Shown: positions 8,597-16,432 of the stretch, one piece after another
Numbering within the stretch: the first letter of the stretch is position 1
Layout: every line of letters begins with the position of its first letter
From: Roseateles_B flavus
Lineage (GTDB): Bacteria > Pseudomonadota > Gammaproteobacteria > Burkholderiales > Burkholderiaceae_C
DNA length: 64,000 nucleotides
Assembly: GCF_039872765.1 (NCBI RefSeq)
Contig: NZ_JBDPZC010000001.1
Coordinates: 248,001-312,000, forward strand
Reading direction: 5' to 3'
The notes under the pieces: generated by a model
Database searches by the model: none
What the model was told of the DNA's origin: nothing
Seen by the model: only the letters and a program-made list of their open reading frames with translations
Made by a program: the position numbers and the translations under genes

Positions 8597-9643
8597 TTAC
8601 TTCCATTCCTGACCTGGCCGGTCAAAGAATTCTGTTGGCAGATGATCGGCGAGTTTCAGGCTGGGCTTTTCCCTAAGTCTGAAATCCGCTGTTCCCGAAG
8701 CCAGGAACCTGCACATCAGGTCCAGGGTGCGCAGCTCCGGTTCGTGCAGTTCCATCCAGAGAAACTGTCCAGCCTGATTGACTTCGAAGAAATTCCACTG
8801 GCCGGAACGGGTATATGCCAGATCAATTGAACAGGTACAGAGTCCCAGCTGCCGGGTCAGTTGAATGCAGCGCTCATGGATTGCCGCAGGCAGCTCCATG
8901 GGTGTGATCGCCAGCCCGCCGAGCTGATCCCGCCTGATGTCGATACCTGCCTTTCCGCTATTGATCATCTTGGCGGCCAGGATTTCCTCTCCTGCCACCA
9001 GCACGCGGGCCTCGAATTCGATGTCCAGAAGCTCCTGGAATATGCCCGGACACAACTCGAGGGTCTGTGTTTGACTCATCAGTTCCGGCGCCACCTTGGC
9101 GGTGCAGGCTGTCGCGCCCTCGAATGTCGCAGGGTTGAACATCTTGTGAATGATGTTTCCATCATGCGACTCGTAAAAGCGGCGAATTTCATCCGCTGAG
9201 TTGGAGATGAGCGTCCTGGGAACTTTGAATCCGAGCTTTCTGGCCGTGCTGAGCTGGAGTACCTTGTTTTCGGCACGCCAGGCCTGCATCCAATGATTGG
9301 CCCAGAATGGGGCGGCTTGATCGAGAAGATGCAGCATGCCCCGCCTCGAGTCCTGCCACTCTTGATTGAATATCTTGTGATTCTTGGAGGGGAGCTGGGC
9401 TGGGGCGGAAATGCTGCCGCTGCGTCGGTGCCAGATTGTTCGAACCTTGCTGAAGTCCAGCGCCGCGCTGCGAGCCCTGCTCCTGAAGCGCAGGCACTCT
9501 TCTTCCTGCAGGCTCAGTGATATCTCATGATTGAAGGGGGACCCGTCCAGGCAGAGCAGCTGACTATGGCTGCCTAATTCATCCAGGCCCTTTGATACGG
9601 CGTGCGCATGAAAATCAGACTCGGTGGAGATTATTAATATCAT
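8597..9643 (-). CDS. MvdD-type ATP-grasp peptide ligase (graspetide maturase)
   Basis: The 348-residue protein resembles MvdC/MvdD ligases, which use ATP to join Asp/Glu side chains of a precursor peptide to Thr/Ser or Lys side chains. Matching features in order: an N-terminal Rossmann-like start (MILIISTESDFHA), the region WANHWMQAWRAENKVLQL (115-131), LGFKVPRTLISN (137-148), the ATP-grasp lysines, CSIDLAY (271-277), and the metal/ATP motif FFEVNQAGQFLWMEL (285-299), equivalent to the family FLEINPxGQWLWIE. GC content is much lower than in its neighbours, which suggests horizontal acquisition. It is the first gene of the cassette, with a promoter at 9669-9696. Assignment to the family is firm; the product is unknown. 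Confidence 0.85.
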   Translation of the reverse strand: MILIISTESDFHAHAVSKGLDELGSHSQLLCLDGSPFNHEISLSLQEEECLRFRSRARSAALDFSKVRTIWHRRSGSISAPAQLPSKNHKIFNQEWQDSRRGMLHLLDQAAPFWANHWMQAWRAENKVLQLSTARKLGFKVPRTLISNSADEIRRFYESHDGNIIHKMFNPATFEGATACTAKVAPELMSQTQTLELCPGIFQELLDIEFEARVLVAGEEILAAKMINSGKAGIDIRRDQLGGLAITPMELPAAIHERCIQLTRQLGLCTCSIDLAYTRSGQWNFFEVNQAGQFLWMELHEPELRTLDLMCRFLASGTADFRLREKPSLKLADHLPTEFFDRPGQEWK

Positions 9644-9668
9644 TTATCTCATCATGCGGCGCGGGTGG

Positions 9669-9696
9669 ATTCTAAGTATTGCCCTGGGTGGGGCAA
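9669..9696 (-). promoter_or_regulatory. Sigma-70-like promoter of the ATP-grasp/peptide operon
   Basis: Reading the minus strand, TTGCCC (9696-9691) and TAGAAT (9674-9669) are separated by 16 bp. The predicted start would give a leader of about 20 bases before the ATG at 9643. The -35 box overlaps an inverted repeat (9693-9710). Confidence 0.55.
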
Positions 9697-9710
9697 CTGT
9701 AAGAAGTTGC
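9693..9710. promoter_or_regulatory. Inverted repeat overlapping the -35 box of the peptide operon
   Basis: GCAACT and AGTTGC are perfect 6-bp arms around the 6-base spacer GTAAGA. The arm nearer the ligase gene overlaps the -35 hexamer, the position expected for a repressor operator. No regulator gene lies in the cassette, so the factor is unknown. Confidence 0.45.
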
Positions 9711-9813
9711 AGGTAATTGGATGTCCGGATCAGCAATCGCCCAATGGACGCCGCCAGAGGGGGGGCAGGCCCGTGGCCCGGAGCCGCGGCCGAGTCTGGG
9801 ACAATCCGCCCCC

Positions 9814-11679
9814 ATGGCTGTCCTCTCCCTGACCAATGCCCACCTCGCCTACGGCCATGTGCCGCTGCTGGATGGTGCCAATTTCGCGCTGGAAACCGGT
9901 GAACGCGTGGGCCTGATCGGCCGCAACGGCACCGGCAAGTCCTCCCTGCTCAAGATCCTGGCCGGCATCGACAAGCTCGACGACGGCCTGCTGCAGCTGC
10001 AGCTGGGTCTGCGCAGCGTCTACGTGCCCCAGGAGCCCGAGCTGCGGGCCGAGGCCAGCATCTTCGAGGTCGTCAGCGAAGGCGTGGCCGAGGCCCGCGC
10101 GCTGCGCGAGCGCTTCGAGGCCCATGCCCCGGGCGAGGACCTCGACGCCCTGCAGACCCGCCTGGAGCAGCTGGGTGGCTGGACCTGGGAGCAGCGGGTG
10201 GAGGAGACTCTGCAGCGCCTGGGACTGGACGGCAGCCGCCAGGTCGGTGCGCTGTCCGGCGGCCTGAAGAAGCGCGTGGCCCTGGCCCGCGCCCTGGTGG
10301 CCCAGCCCGACGTGCTGCTGCTGGACGAGCCCACCAACCACCTGGACCTGGACGCCATCGCCTGGCTCGAAGGCCTGCTCAATGCCTTCAAGGGCAGCCT
10401 GCTGCTGATCACCCACGACCGCGCCTTTCTTGACAACGTCTGCAACCGCATCGTCGAGCTGGACCGGGGCCAGCTGCGCGGCTACCCCGGCAACTTCGCC
10501 GCCTTCCAGGCCGCCAAGCAGTACGAGCTGGAGAACGAGGCCCTGGCCAATGCCCGCTTCGACAAGGTCCTGGCACAGGAGGAGGTCTGGATCCGCAAGG
10601 GCGTGGAGGCCCGCCGCACCCGCAGCGTGGCGCGTGTCGCCCGCCTGATGCAGATGCGCGAGGCCCACGCCGCCCGGCGCGACGTGCAGGGCAAGGTGCG
10701 CCTGGACATCGCCACCGGCGACGCCAGCGGCAAGATCGTTGCGGAGCTGGACAAGGTCAGCAAGCGCTTCGGCGAGCGCACCGTGGTGCGTGAGTTCAGC
10801 ACCACCATCCTGCGCGGCGACAAGATCGGCCTGATCGGCCCCAACGGCGCGGGCAAGACCACGCTGCTGAAGCTGATCCTGGGCGAGCTGGCCCCTGACA
10901 GCGGCACCGTGCGCCAGGGCACCCGCCTCACCGTGGCCTATTTCGACCAGATGCGTGACGGGCTCAACCTGGAAGCCACGCTGGCCGACACCATCAGCCC
11001 CGGCAGCGAGTGGATCGAGATCGGCAACCAGCGCAAGCACGTGATGAGCTATCTGGGCGACTTCCTCTTCGCCCCGCAGCGCGCCAACTCGCCGGTCAAG
11101 AGCCTCTCCGGCGGCGAGCGCAACCGCCTGCTGCTGGCCCGGCTCTTCGCCCGCCCGGCCAATGTGCTGGTGCTGGACGAGCCCACCAACGACCTCGACA
11201 TCGAGACCCTGGAGCTGCTGGAAGAGCTGCTGCAGGACTATGACGGCACGGTCTTCCTGGTCAGCCATGACCGCCGCTTCCTGGACAACGTGGTCAGCTC
11301 CACCCTGGTCTCGGAGGGAGATGGCGTCTGGCGCGAGTACGAGGGCGGCGTGCAGGACTGGCTGACGCAGTCCCAGCGTGCCAGGGCCATGGCGGCTGCG
11401 GCTGCACCCAAGGCCACCCCGGCGCCGGCAGCCGCGGTGGCGGCGCCTGCGGCGGCCAGGCGCAAGCTCAGCTACAAGGAGCAGCGCGAGCTGGACGAGC
11501 TGCCGGGCCGCATCGAGGCCCTGGAGACCGAGCAGGCGGCACTCAACGCCCTGATCGGCGGTACCGAGCTCTACACGCAGGGCGCCGGCCGCATCCAGGA
11601 GGTCACGAACCGGGCGGCGGCCATCGAGGAGGAACTGATGGTCCTGCTGGAGCGCTGGGAGACCCTGGGCGCCCGCTGA
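9814..11679 (+). CDS. uup: ABC-F family ATPase (Uup-like)
   Basis: The 621-residue protein has two ABC ATPase domains and no membrane segments. Domain 1 has Walker A GRNGTGKS, signature LSGGLKKR and Walker B VLLLDEPTNHLD. Domain 2 has GPNGAGKT, LSGGERNR and VLVLDEPTNDLD. Between them lies the ABC-F linker (YELENEALANARFDKVLAQEEVWIRKG), which reaches into the ribosome P/E site. The C-terminal coiled-coil tail after an Ala/Pro stretch (KLSYKEQRELDELPGRIEALE) is typical of Uup, which is linked to ribosome function and DNA-structure tolerance. The start MAVLSLTNAHLAYG at 9814 fits the family; longer in-frame starts only add low-complexity sequence. Confidence 0.9.
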   Translation: MAVLSLTNAHLAYGHVPLLDGANFALETGERVGLIGRNGTGKSSLLKILAGIDKLDDGLLQLQLGLRSVYVPQEPELRAEASIFEVVSEGVAEARALRERFEAHAPGEDLDALQTRLEQLGGWTWEQRVEETLQRLGLDGSRQVGALSGGLKKRVALARALVAQPDVLLLDEPTNHLDLDAIAWLEGLLNAFKGSLLLITHDRAFLDNVCNRIVELDRGQLRGYPGNFAAFQAAKQYELENEALANARFDKVLAQEEVWIRKGVEARRTRSVARVARLMQMREAHAARRDVQGKVRLDIATGDASGKIVAELDKVSKRFGERTVVREFSTTILRGDKIGLIGPNGAGKTTLLKLILGELAPDSGTVRQGTRLTVAYFDQMRDGLNLEATLADTISPGSEWIEIGNQRKHVMSYLGDFLFAPQRANSPVKSLSGGERNRLLLARLFARPANVLVLDEPTNDLDIETLELLEELLQDYDGTVFLVSHDRRFLDNVVSSTLVSEGDGVWREYEGGVQDWLTQSQRARAMAAAAAPKATPAPAAAVAAPAAARRKLSYKEQRELDELPGRIEALETEQAALNALIGGTELYTQGAGRIQEVTNRAAAIEEELMVLLERWETLGAR

Positions 11680-11700
11680 GCACGAGGCCGGGCGCCGGAC

Positions 11701-12339
11701 TCAGGCGCGCTGCAGCTTGTCGGCCGGGATCAGGCCGTTCTTGTTCTTCAGCTGCACCACCAGCTCGCCCTGGCGGATGACCACGGCGTCCACCACCTCG
11801 GTGCTGCTGCCCAGGCGCACGCGGTCGCCCGGCTTCAGCGGGGGCACCTGGGGCATGGCCGGCATCGGGATGGGGGCCGACACCCGCTGCATCACCTGCG
11901 GCGAGCCCATGACCTGCTGCAGGCGCTGGTGCAGCTCGGGCCGTTCGGTGGCGAGCTTTTCCAGGGCCTGGCGCAGGGTGCTCTTCAGCTCCTGGGCCGT
12001 GAAGGGCTTCTTCAGCAGGAAGCGGGCGCCGGCCGCCTGGGCCTGGGCCTGCTGTTCGGGGCCGGCCTCGAAGCTCAGCAGTGCGAGCCGGCAGTCCGGC
12101 ACCTGCCGGCAGACCTGCCGGTGCAGGGCGATGCCGCTGAGCGCCTCCTTGGGGAACCAGTCGCAGATCAGGAACTGGGGGCGGAAGCCGGGCAGCAGTG
12201 CCAGGGCCTCGTCGGGCCGGCTGCAGCAGCGGATGCTGTCCGCCGGAAAGCCGTAACCCTCCAGCAGCTGGCGTGCAAAGGCCTGGACGCCGGGCAGCGG
12301 ATCGACGATGAGGAAATGGAGCGGAGTGGGGGCGTTCAT
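11701..12339 (-). CDS. Receiver-domain protein with unknown C-terminal domain
   Basis: This is a 212-residue protein. Residues 7-125 form a CheY-like receiver with the phospho-acceptor D60 (FLICDWFPKE) and the conserved Lys-Pro (LLKKPF, K110-K111). The usual pair of acidic residues after strand 1 is reduced to one, D13 (LIVDPLPG). The C-terminal part (about 165-212, PGDRVRLGSSTEVVDAVVIRQGE) looks like a small beta domain and has no DNA-binding motif that I recognise. No kinase is adjacent. The gene is convergent with the ABC-F gene, with about 20 bp between stops. Confidence 0.7.
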   Translation of the reverse strand: MNAPTPLHFLIVDPLPGVQAFARQLLEGYGFPADSIRCCSRPDEALALLPGFRPQFLICDWFPKEALSGIALHRQVCRQVPDCRLALLSFEAGPEQQAQAQAAGARFLLKKPFTAQELKSTLRQALEKLATERPELHQRLQQVMGSPQVMQRVSAPIPMPAMPQVPPLKPGDRVRLGSSTEVVDAVVIRQGELVVQLKNKNGLIPADKLQRA

Positions 12340-12567
12340 GGCGGCGCGGCCGGGTGTGGACGGCGGCCTGCAATCGATATTGCAAACGATCTTATCGAGC
12401 CCGGCCTGCGCCTCGCTGACGCCCCGGGAAAGCCCGGCCGCCTAAACCTTCGGCAGCGTGAAATAAGTGCGTGACGCCGTCGCGACGCCGGCCCGGGCGG
12501 CGCAGCCTCTGCGCCGCGTTTGGCCCTAGCATGGGCTGTTCGGGCCAGCTGCAGGAAAGTCCGTTGC

Positions 12568-14130
12568 ATGGGACTCAGGCGTCAGATCCTCGTCTATGTG
12601 TTCGCGCTCTGTGCGGGTTGCGTCCTGCTGGGCATCTGGGCCATCCAGCGCGGCCTGGCGAAGGCCTACGAGGACGTGGAACTGGAGGAGGCTCGAGACG
12701 ACTTCCAGCACCTGGTGGCCATCCTGGATGGCGAGATCCAGCACCGCGAGTTCATGCTGCACGAGTGGCGCCTGTGGCCGGATCTGCGCCGGCACCTGAC
12801 CCGGCCCGATCCCGAGTTCATCCAGCGCAACTTCAGTCCCGCCTACCTCGCGCAGGTGGGCCTGGACGGCCTGCTGCTCCTGGACGACCAGGGCCGCGTG
12901 GCCCTGCAGGTCTGGGCCGCGGTGGATGGGGCGAGCTGGCTGGCCTCCCTGCCGGCCGGCACCCGCCACTGGCTGGGCGCGCCCGCCGCCGACAGCCCCG
13001 CCTGCGGCCTGGCGGGTTCGCCGGACTACCTGGTGCTGCTGTGCCGGCGCCGCCTGGAGGAGCCCGGGATGAACGACGGCGCCCGTGGCGTGCTGGTGAT
13101 GGCCGAGCGCCTGGACAGCCATTTCCTGCGGCGGCTCGAGCGCCGCGTCGGCCTGCCGGTGCGTTTCGTCCCTGCGGCCCAGGCCCTGCCCCTGGCCGGT
13201 GACCCTGTGCAGGCCCTGGGCAGCGCCGAGTTGCCGGGCGCGGGCCCCTGGAGCCTGCGCCGTCTGGACGAGCGGCTGCTGATGCACTGGCCCCTGCCCG
13301 TGGCCGGCGAGTCCCTGCAGCGGGTGGCCCTGGAGGTGCAGCATGGGCGCCGCATCGTTCAGCGCGGTGAACGCGAGGCCCGAGAGCGCCGTCTGACCGC
13401 CGGGGTGCTGGCCCTGGTCTTCAGCCTGACCCTGGCCTGGCTGCTCGATCGCACGGTGATTTCGCGCGTGGTGCGCATGCGGCGCGAGCTGGCCGCCATC
13501 CGTGAGCAGAGGCAGTGGCATGCCGCCGTGACCCTGCAGGGCGCGGACGAGATCAACGAGCTGGGCGCCGGCATCAACCACCTGCTGTCCGTCATCGACC
13601 GCCAGGTCTACGAGCTGGAGAAGCTCTCGCTGACCGACGCCCTGACCGGCCTGCCCAACCGGCGCTGCTTCAGCCAGCGCCTGTCCCTGGCCCTGCGCCA
13701 GCAGCACCGCAACGGCGCCTCGCTGTGCCTGATCCTGATCGACGTGGACCACTTCAAGCGCTACAACGACCACTACGGCCATGCTGCGGGGGACCGGGCG
13801 CTGCAGGAGGTCGCGCGCTGCCTGCAGGAGGTCGCGCGCCGTCCCTCGGACCTGCCGGCCCGCCTGGGCGGCGAGGAGTTCGCCCTGCTGCTGCAGGACA
13901 CCGACGCGCCGGGCGCCCTGCACCAGGCCGAGGAGTTCCGTGCCCTGCTGGCGCGGGCTGGCATCGCCCACGAGGCCCAGCCCGAGGGCGCGGCCACCGC
14001 CTGTGTCACCGCCAGCATCGGCCTGGCGATGTTCTCGACGCCGGACAGCCCCGACACGCTCTACCAGCGGGCCGACGCGGCCCTGTACCGCGCCAAGGCC
14101 GCGGGCCGCGACCGCATCGAGTGCGCCTGA
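12568..14130 (+). CDS. Membrane diguanylate cyclase with CHASE4-like sensor and HAMP
   Basis: This 520-residue protein should make cyclic di-GMP. Order: membrane segment 1 (about 7-27), a periplasmic domain of about 250 residues resembling CHASE4 (EARDDFQHLVAILDGEI, YLAQVGLDGLLLLDDQGRV), membrane segment 2 (about 275-295), HAMP, then GGDEF (LSLTDALTGLPNRRCF). The active-site loop is GGEEF (434-438), so the enzyme should be active. An inhibitory I-site RxxD (R425-D428) lies five residues before it, as needed for product feedback. The ATG at 12568 has AGGAAA upstream and begins directly before the membrane segment; a longer start at 12520 is less likely. Confidence 0.9.
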   Translation: MGLRRQILVYVFALCAGCVLLGIWAIQRGLAKAYEDVELEEARDDFQHLVAILDGEIQHREFMLHEWRLWPDLRRHLTRPDPEFIQRNFSPAYLAQVGLDGLLLLDDQGRVALQVWAAVDGASWLASLPAGTRHWLGAPAADSPACGLAGSPDYLVLLCRRRLEEPGMNDGARGVLVMAERLDSHFLRRLERRVGLPVRFVPAAQALPLAGDPVQALGSAELPGAGPWSLRRLDERLLMHWPLPVAGESLQRVALEVQHGRRIVQRGEREARERRLTAGVLALVFSLTLAWLLDRTVISRVVRMRRELAAIREQRQWHAAVTLQGADEINELGAGINHLLSVIDRQVYELEKLSLTDALTGLPNRRCFSQRLSLALRQQHRNGASLCLILIDVDHFKRYNDHYGHAAGDRALQEVARCLQEVARRPSDLPARLGGEEFALLLQDTDAPGALHQAEEFRALLARAGIAHEAQPEGAATACVTASIGLAMFSTPDSPDTLYQRADAALYRAKAAGRDRIECA

Positions 14131-14143
14131 GCCGGGCCGGCGC

Positions 14144-15583
14144 TCAGCGCAGGCGCTCCTCGCGCATGGCCTGCAGGCGGCGCCAGAAGCGGGCGTCCTG
14201 CGAGGTGGCGAAGTTGATGCGCATGAGGCTGCCGGCCTGGCGGGTGGCGCTGAACAGCACGCCCGGGGCGATCAGCCAGCCTTCGTCCAGCATGCGCTGG
14301 GCCAGGCGCTCGGTGTCCATGCCGACCTCCAGCCAGCCGAAGAGGCCGGCGGGCGGCGTGACGAAGCGGCAGCCTGCGGCTTCGGCCAGGGGCACGACGC
14401 GCTGGCGGGCGGCGTCCAGCCGGGCGATCACGCGCTCGGCGTGGCGGCGCAGCGTGCCCTGCTCCAGGCACACGGCCACGGCGCGGTCCATCAGGGGGCT
14501 GGTGGTGAGGGTGGTCAGCAGCTTCTGTTCGGTCAGCTGGGCCACGACCTCTGGCGCCGCCGCCACGAAGCCCACGCGCCAGGCCGGCGTGAGGATCTTG
14601 GAAAAGCCCGAGACATAAAGCGTGCGCCGCAGCCCGTCCAGGGCCGACAGCCGCGGCGCGTGGTTGGGCGCCATGGAGGCATAGGTGTCGTCCTCGACGA
14701 TCTGGAAGTCCTGCGACTCGGCCAGCTTCAGGATCTGGTGGGCGCGGGCCAGCGACAGCGTGCCGCCCGTGGGGTTGTGCAGCACCGAGACCGTCACGTA
14801 CATGCGAGGCCGGTGCTCCTGGGCGAGCTGGGTCATCACGGCCATGTCCGGACCGTCGGCGCCGCGGGGCACGGGCAGCAGGCGCATGCCGGCCTGGGAC
14901 AGCCGCGCGTATTCGATGGACCAGCCGGGGTCGTCCACCAGCACGGCGTCGCCCGGCTGCAGCAGGCGGCGGGTGATGAGGTCCAGGGCATGGGTCGCGC
15001 CGACGGTGCTGACGATCTGGTCCGCCGGGGCGCTGATGCCCAGGTCGTCCAGGCGCCGGGCCAGGGCCTGGCGCAGGCGCAGGTCGCCGCCGGGCTCGCC
15101 GTACTGCAGGGCCAGGGGGTCGTCGCCGTCGGTCTGGGCCAGCACGCGGCGCATGGCGCTCTGCAGCAGGGGCAGGTCCAGCCAGTCGCCGGGCAGGGTG
15201 CCCAGGCCGGGCGCATGGCGGGCGTCGGCCTGGAACATGCCGCGGATCAGCGCGGTGGCGTCCAAGGGCACGCCCTGGGGGATGCCCACTGGCGGACGCG
15301 GGGGGTCGCTGCGCCCGGGCGCCACGGGTTGGGGGCGCAGGTCCCGCACGAAGAAGCCGCGCTGCTTGCGCGCCTCCACCAGGCCGGCGGCCAGCAGCTG
15401 GTCATAGGCGGCCACCACGGTGTAGGGGCTCACGCGGTGATGACGGGCGCATTCGCGCACCGAGGGCAGGCGGCTGCCCGGCAGCAGCAGGCGCTGCTGG
15501 ATGCGCTGGGAAAAACGCTGGGCGAGCTGCTGGGCCAGGGTCTGGCCGGCGTCGCGCTGCAGGGAGGCTGTGTCGGTGTGCAT
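14144..15583 (-). CDS. MocR/PdxR-type GntR regulator with aminotransferase-like domain
   Basis: This 479-residue regulator has an N-terminal GntR winged helix (LPGSRLPSVRECARHHRVSP) and a C-terminal fold-type I aminotransferase-like domain with the PLP lysine in SGFSKILTPAWRVG, plus VLHNPTGGTL and VEDDTYASM. Such proteins bind PLP or its amino-acid aldimines and switch nearby genes. It is divergent from the Asp/Glu racemase homologue, with a perfect dyad between them (15584-15635), so it probably controls the downstream amino-acid genes. The ATG at 15583 is the first sensible start; the frame stays open further up only as overlap with the racemase gene. Confidence 0.9.
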   Translation of the reverse strand: MHTDTASLQRDAGQTLAQQLAQRFSQRIQQRLLLPGSRLPSVRECARHHRVSPYTVVAAYDQLLAAGLVEARKQRGFFVRDLRPQPVAPGRSDPPRPPVGIPQGVPLDATALIRGMFQADARHAPGLGTLPGDWLDLPLLQSAMRRVLAQTDGDDPLALQYGEPGGDLRLRQALARRLDDLGISAPADQIVSTVGATHALDLITRRLLQPGDAVLVDDPGWSIEYARLSQAGMRLLPVPRGADGPDMAVMTQLAQEHRPRMYVTVSVLHNPTGGTLSLARAHQILKLAESQDFQIVEDDTYASMAPNHAPRLSALDGLRRTLYVSGFSKILTPAWRVGFVAAAPEVVAQLTEQKLLTTLTTSPLMDRAVAVCLEQGTLRRHAERVIARLDAARQRVVPLAEAAGCRFVTPPAGLFGWLEVGMDTERLAQRMLDEGWLIAPGVLFSATRQAGSLMRINFATSQDARFWRRLQAMREERLR

Positions 15584-15635
15584 GCCAGTACAGTTTCTAG
15601 TGCTGTCTGGATAAGTGTATTGGTTCTGTACTGGC
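15584..15635. promoter_or_regulatory. Long-spaced perfect dyad, likely MocR-type operator
   Basis: GCCAGTACAG (15584-15593) and CTGTACTGGC (15626-15635) are exact inverted 10-mers with a 32-bp spacer. One arm touches the regulator start codon and the other lies 22 bp before the racemase start. Arms on the same helical face (42 bp centre to centre, four turns) suit a dimeric MocR protein. Confidence 0.6.
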
Positions 15636-15656
15636 TGTGGGCCGTAGACTGGGCCG

Positions 15657-16373
15657 ATGCAGAAGTCTTCGACCCGTGTTCTGGGACTGCTCGGCGGCAT
15701 GAGCTGGGAGTCCAGCGCGCAGCTGTACGCCCTGATCAACCGCGAGGTGGCCACCCGCCAGGGCGGGCTGCACAGCGCGCGCCTGCTGCTGTGGAGCGTG
15801 GACTTCGACGAGATCGCCACCCTGCAGCGCGAGGACCGCTGGGACGAGGCCGGGCGCCTCCTGGGCGAGGCCGCCGCCGGCCTGCGCCGCGCCGGCGCCG
15901 GGGCCCTGATGCTGGCGACCAACACCATGCACCGCGTGGCCCCGGCCATCGCGGCCGGCGGCGAGCTGCCCCTGCTGCACCTGGTGGACCTGACGGCCGC
16001 CGCGCTGAAGCGCCAGGGCATCCGCCGCGCCGCGCTGATGGGCACGCGCTACACCATGGCGCCGGGCTTCTACACCGAACGCATGCAGGCCCAGGGCATC
16101 GAGCTGCTGAGCCCTCAGGGCGAGGACGCCGAGGAGGTGCACCGCATCATCTTCGAGGAGCTGTGCCGCGGCGAGGTGCGGGACAGCTCGCGCCAGACCC
16201 TGCTGCGCCAGGCCGCCCAGCTGGCCACGCAGGGCGCACAAGCCCTGATCCTGGGCTGTACCGAATTGGGACTCTTGCTGGATGATGCGGTCCAGCAGGA
16301 CTGCCCGCTGCCGTTCTTCGACAGCACCCGCTTGCAGGCGCAGGCGGCTGCAGACTGGCTGCTGGCCCCGTGA
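15657..16373 (+). CDS. YgeA-like aspartate/glutamate (amino-acid) racemase family protein lacking one catalytic Cys
   Basis: The 238-residue protein closely follows YgeA: LGLLGGMSWESS near the N-terminus, GGLHSARLLLWSVDF, MGTRYTM, IIFEELCRGE and LGCTELGLL. PLP-independent racemases use two cysteines on opposite faces of the substrate. The second is present (in GCTELG), but at the first position the usual CTNTMH reads ATNTMH (Ala87). One-cysteine variants of this family are known to be restricted to one enantiomer, so activity may be altered or lost. It is the first gene of a plus-strand run continuing to 20360 and is divergent from the MocR regulator. Confidence 0.85.
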   Translation: MQKSSTRVLGLLGGMSWESSAQLYALINREVATRQGGLHSARLLLWSVDFDEIATLQREDRWDEAGRLLGEAAAGLRRAGAGALMLATNTMHRVAPAIAAGGELPLLHLVDLTAAALKRQGIRRAALMGTRYTMAPGFYTERMQAQGIELLSPQGEDAEEVHRIIFEELCRGEVRDSSRQTLLRQAAQLATQGAQALILGCTELGLLLDDAVQQDCPLPFFDSTRLQAQAAADWLLAP

Positions 16374-16432
16374 AATCACCGGGCCTTTGCCGGCCCCCGA
16401 CGTTTTTCAGACGACTTGCTGGAGACAAGAAG

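Noticed and set aside
11668..11696. GGCGCCC/GGGCGCC inverted repeat between the ABC-F and receiver genes as a terminator
   Set aside because: Seven-base arms with a 15-base loop and no T-run in 70% GC DNA are weak evidence.
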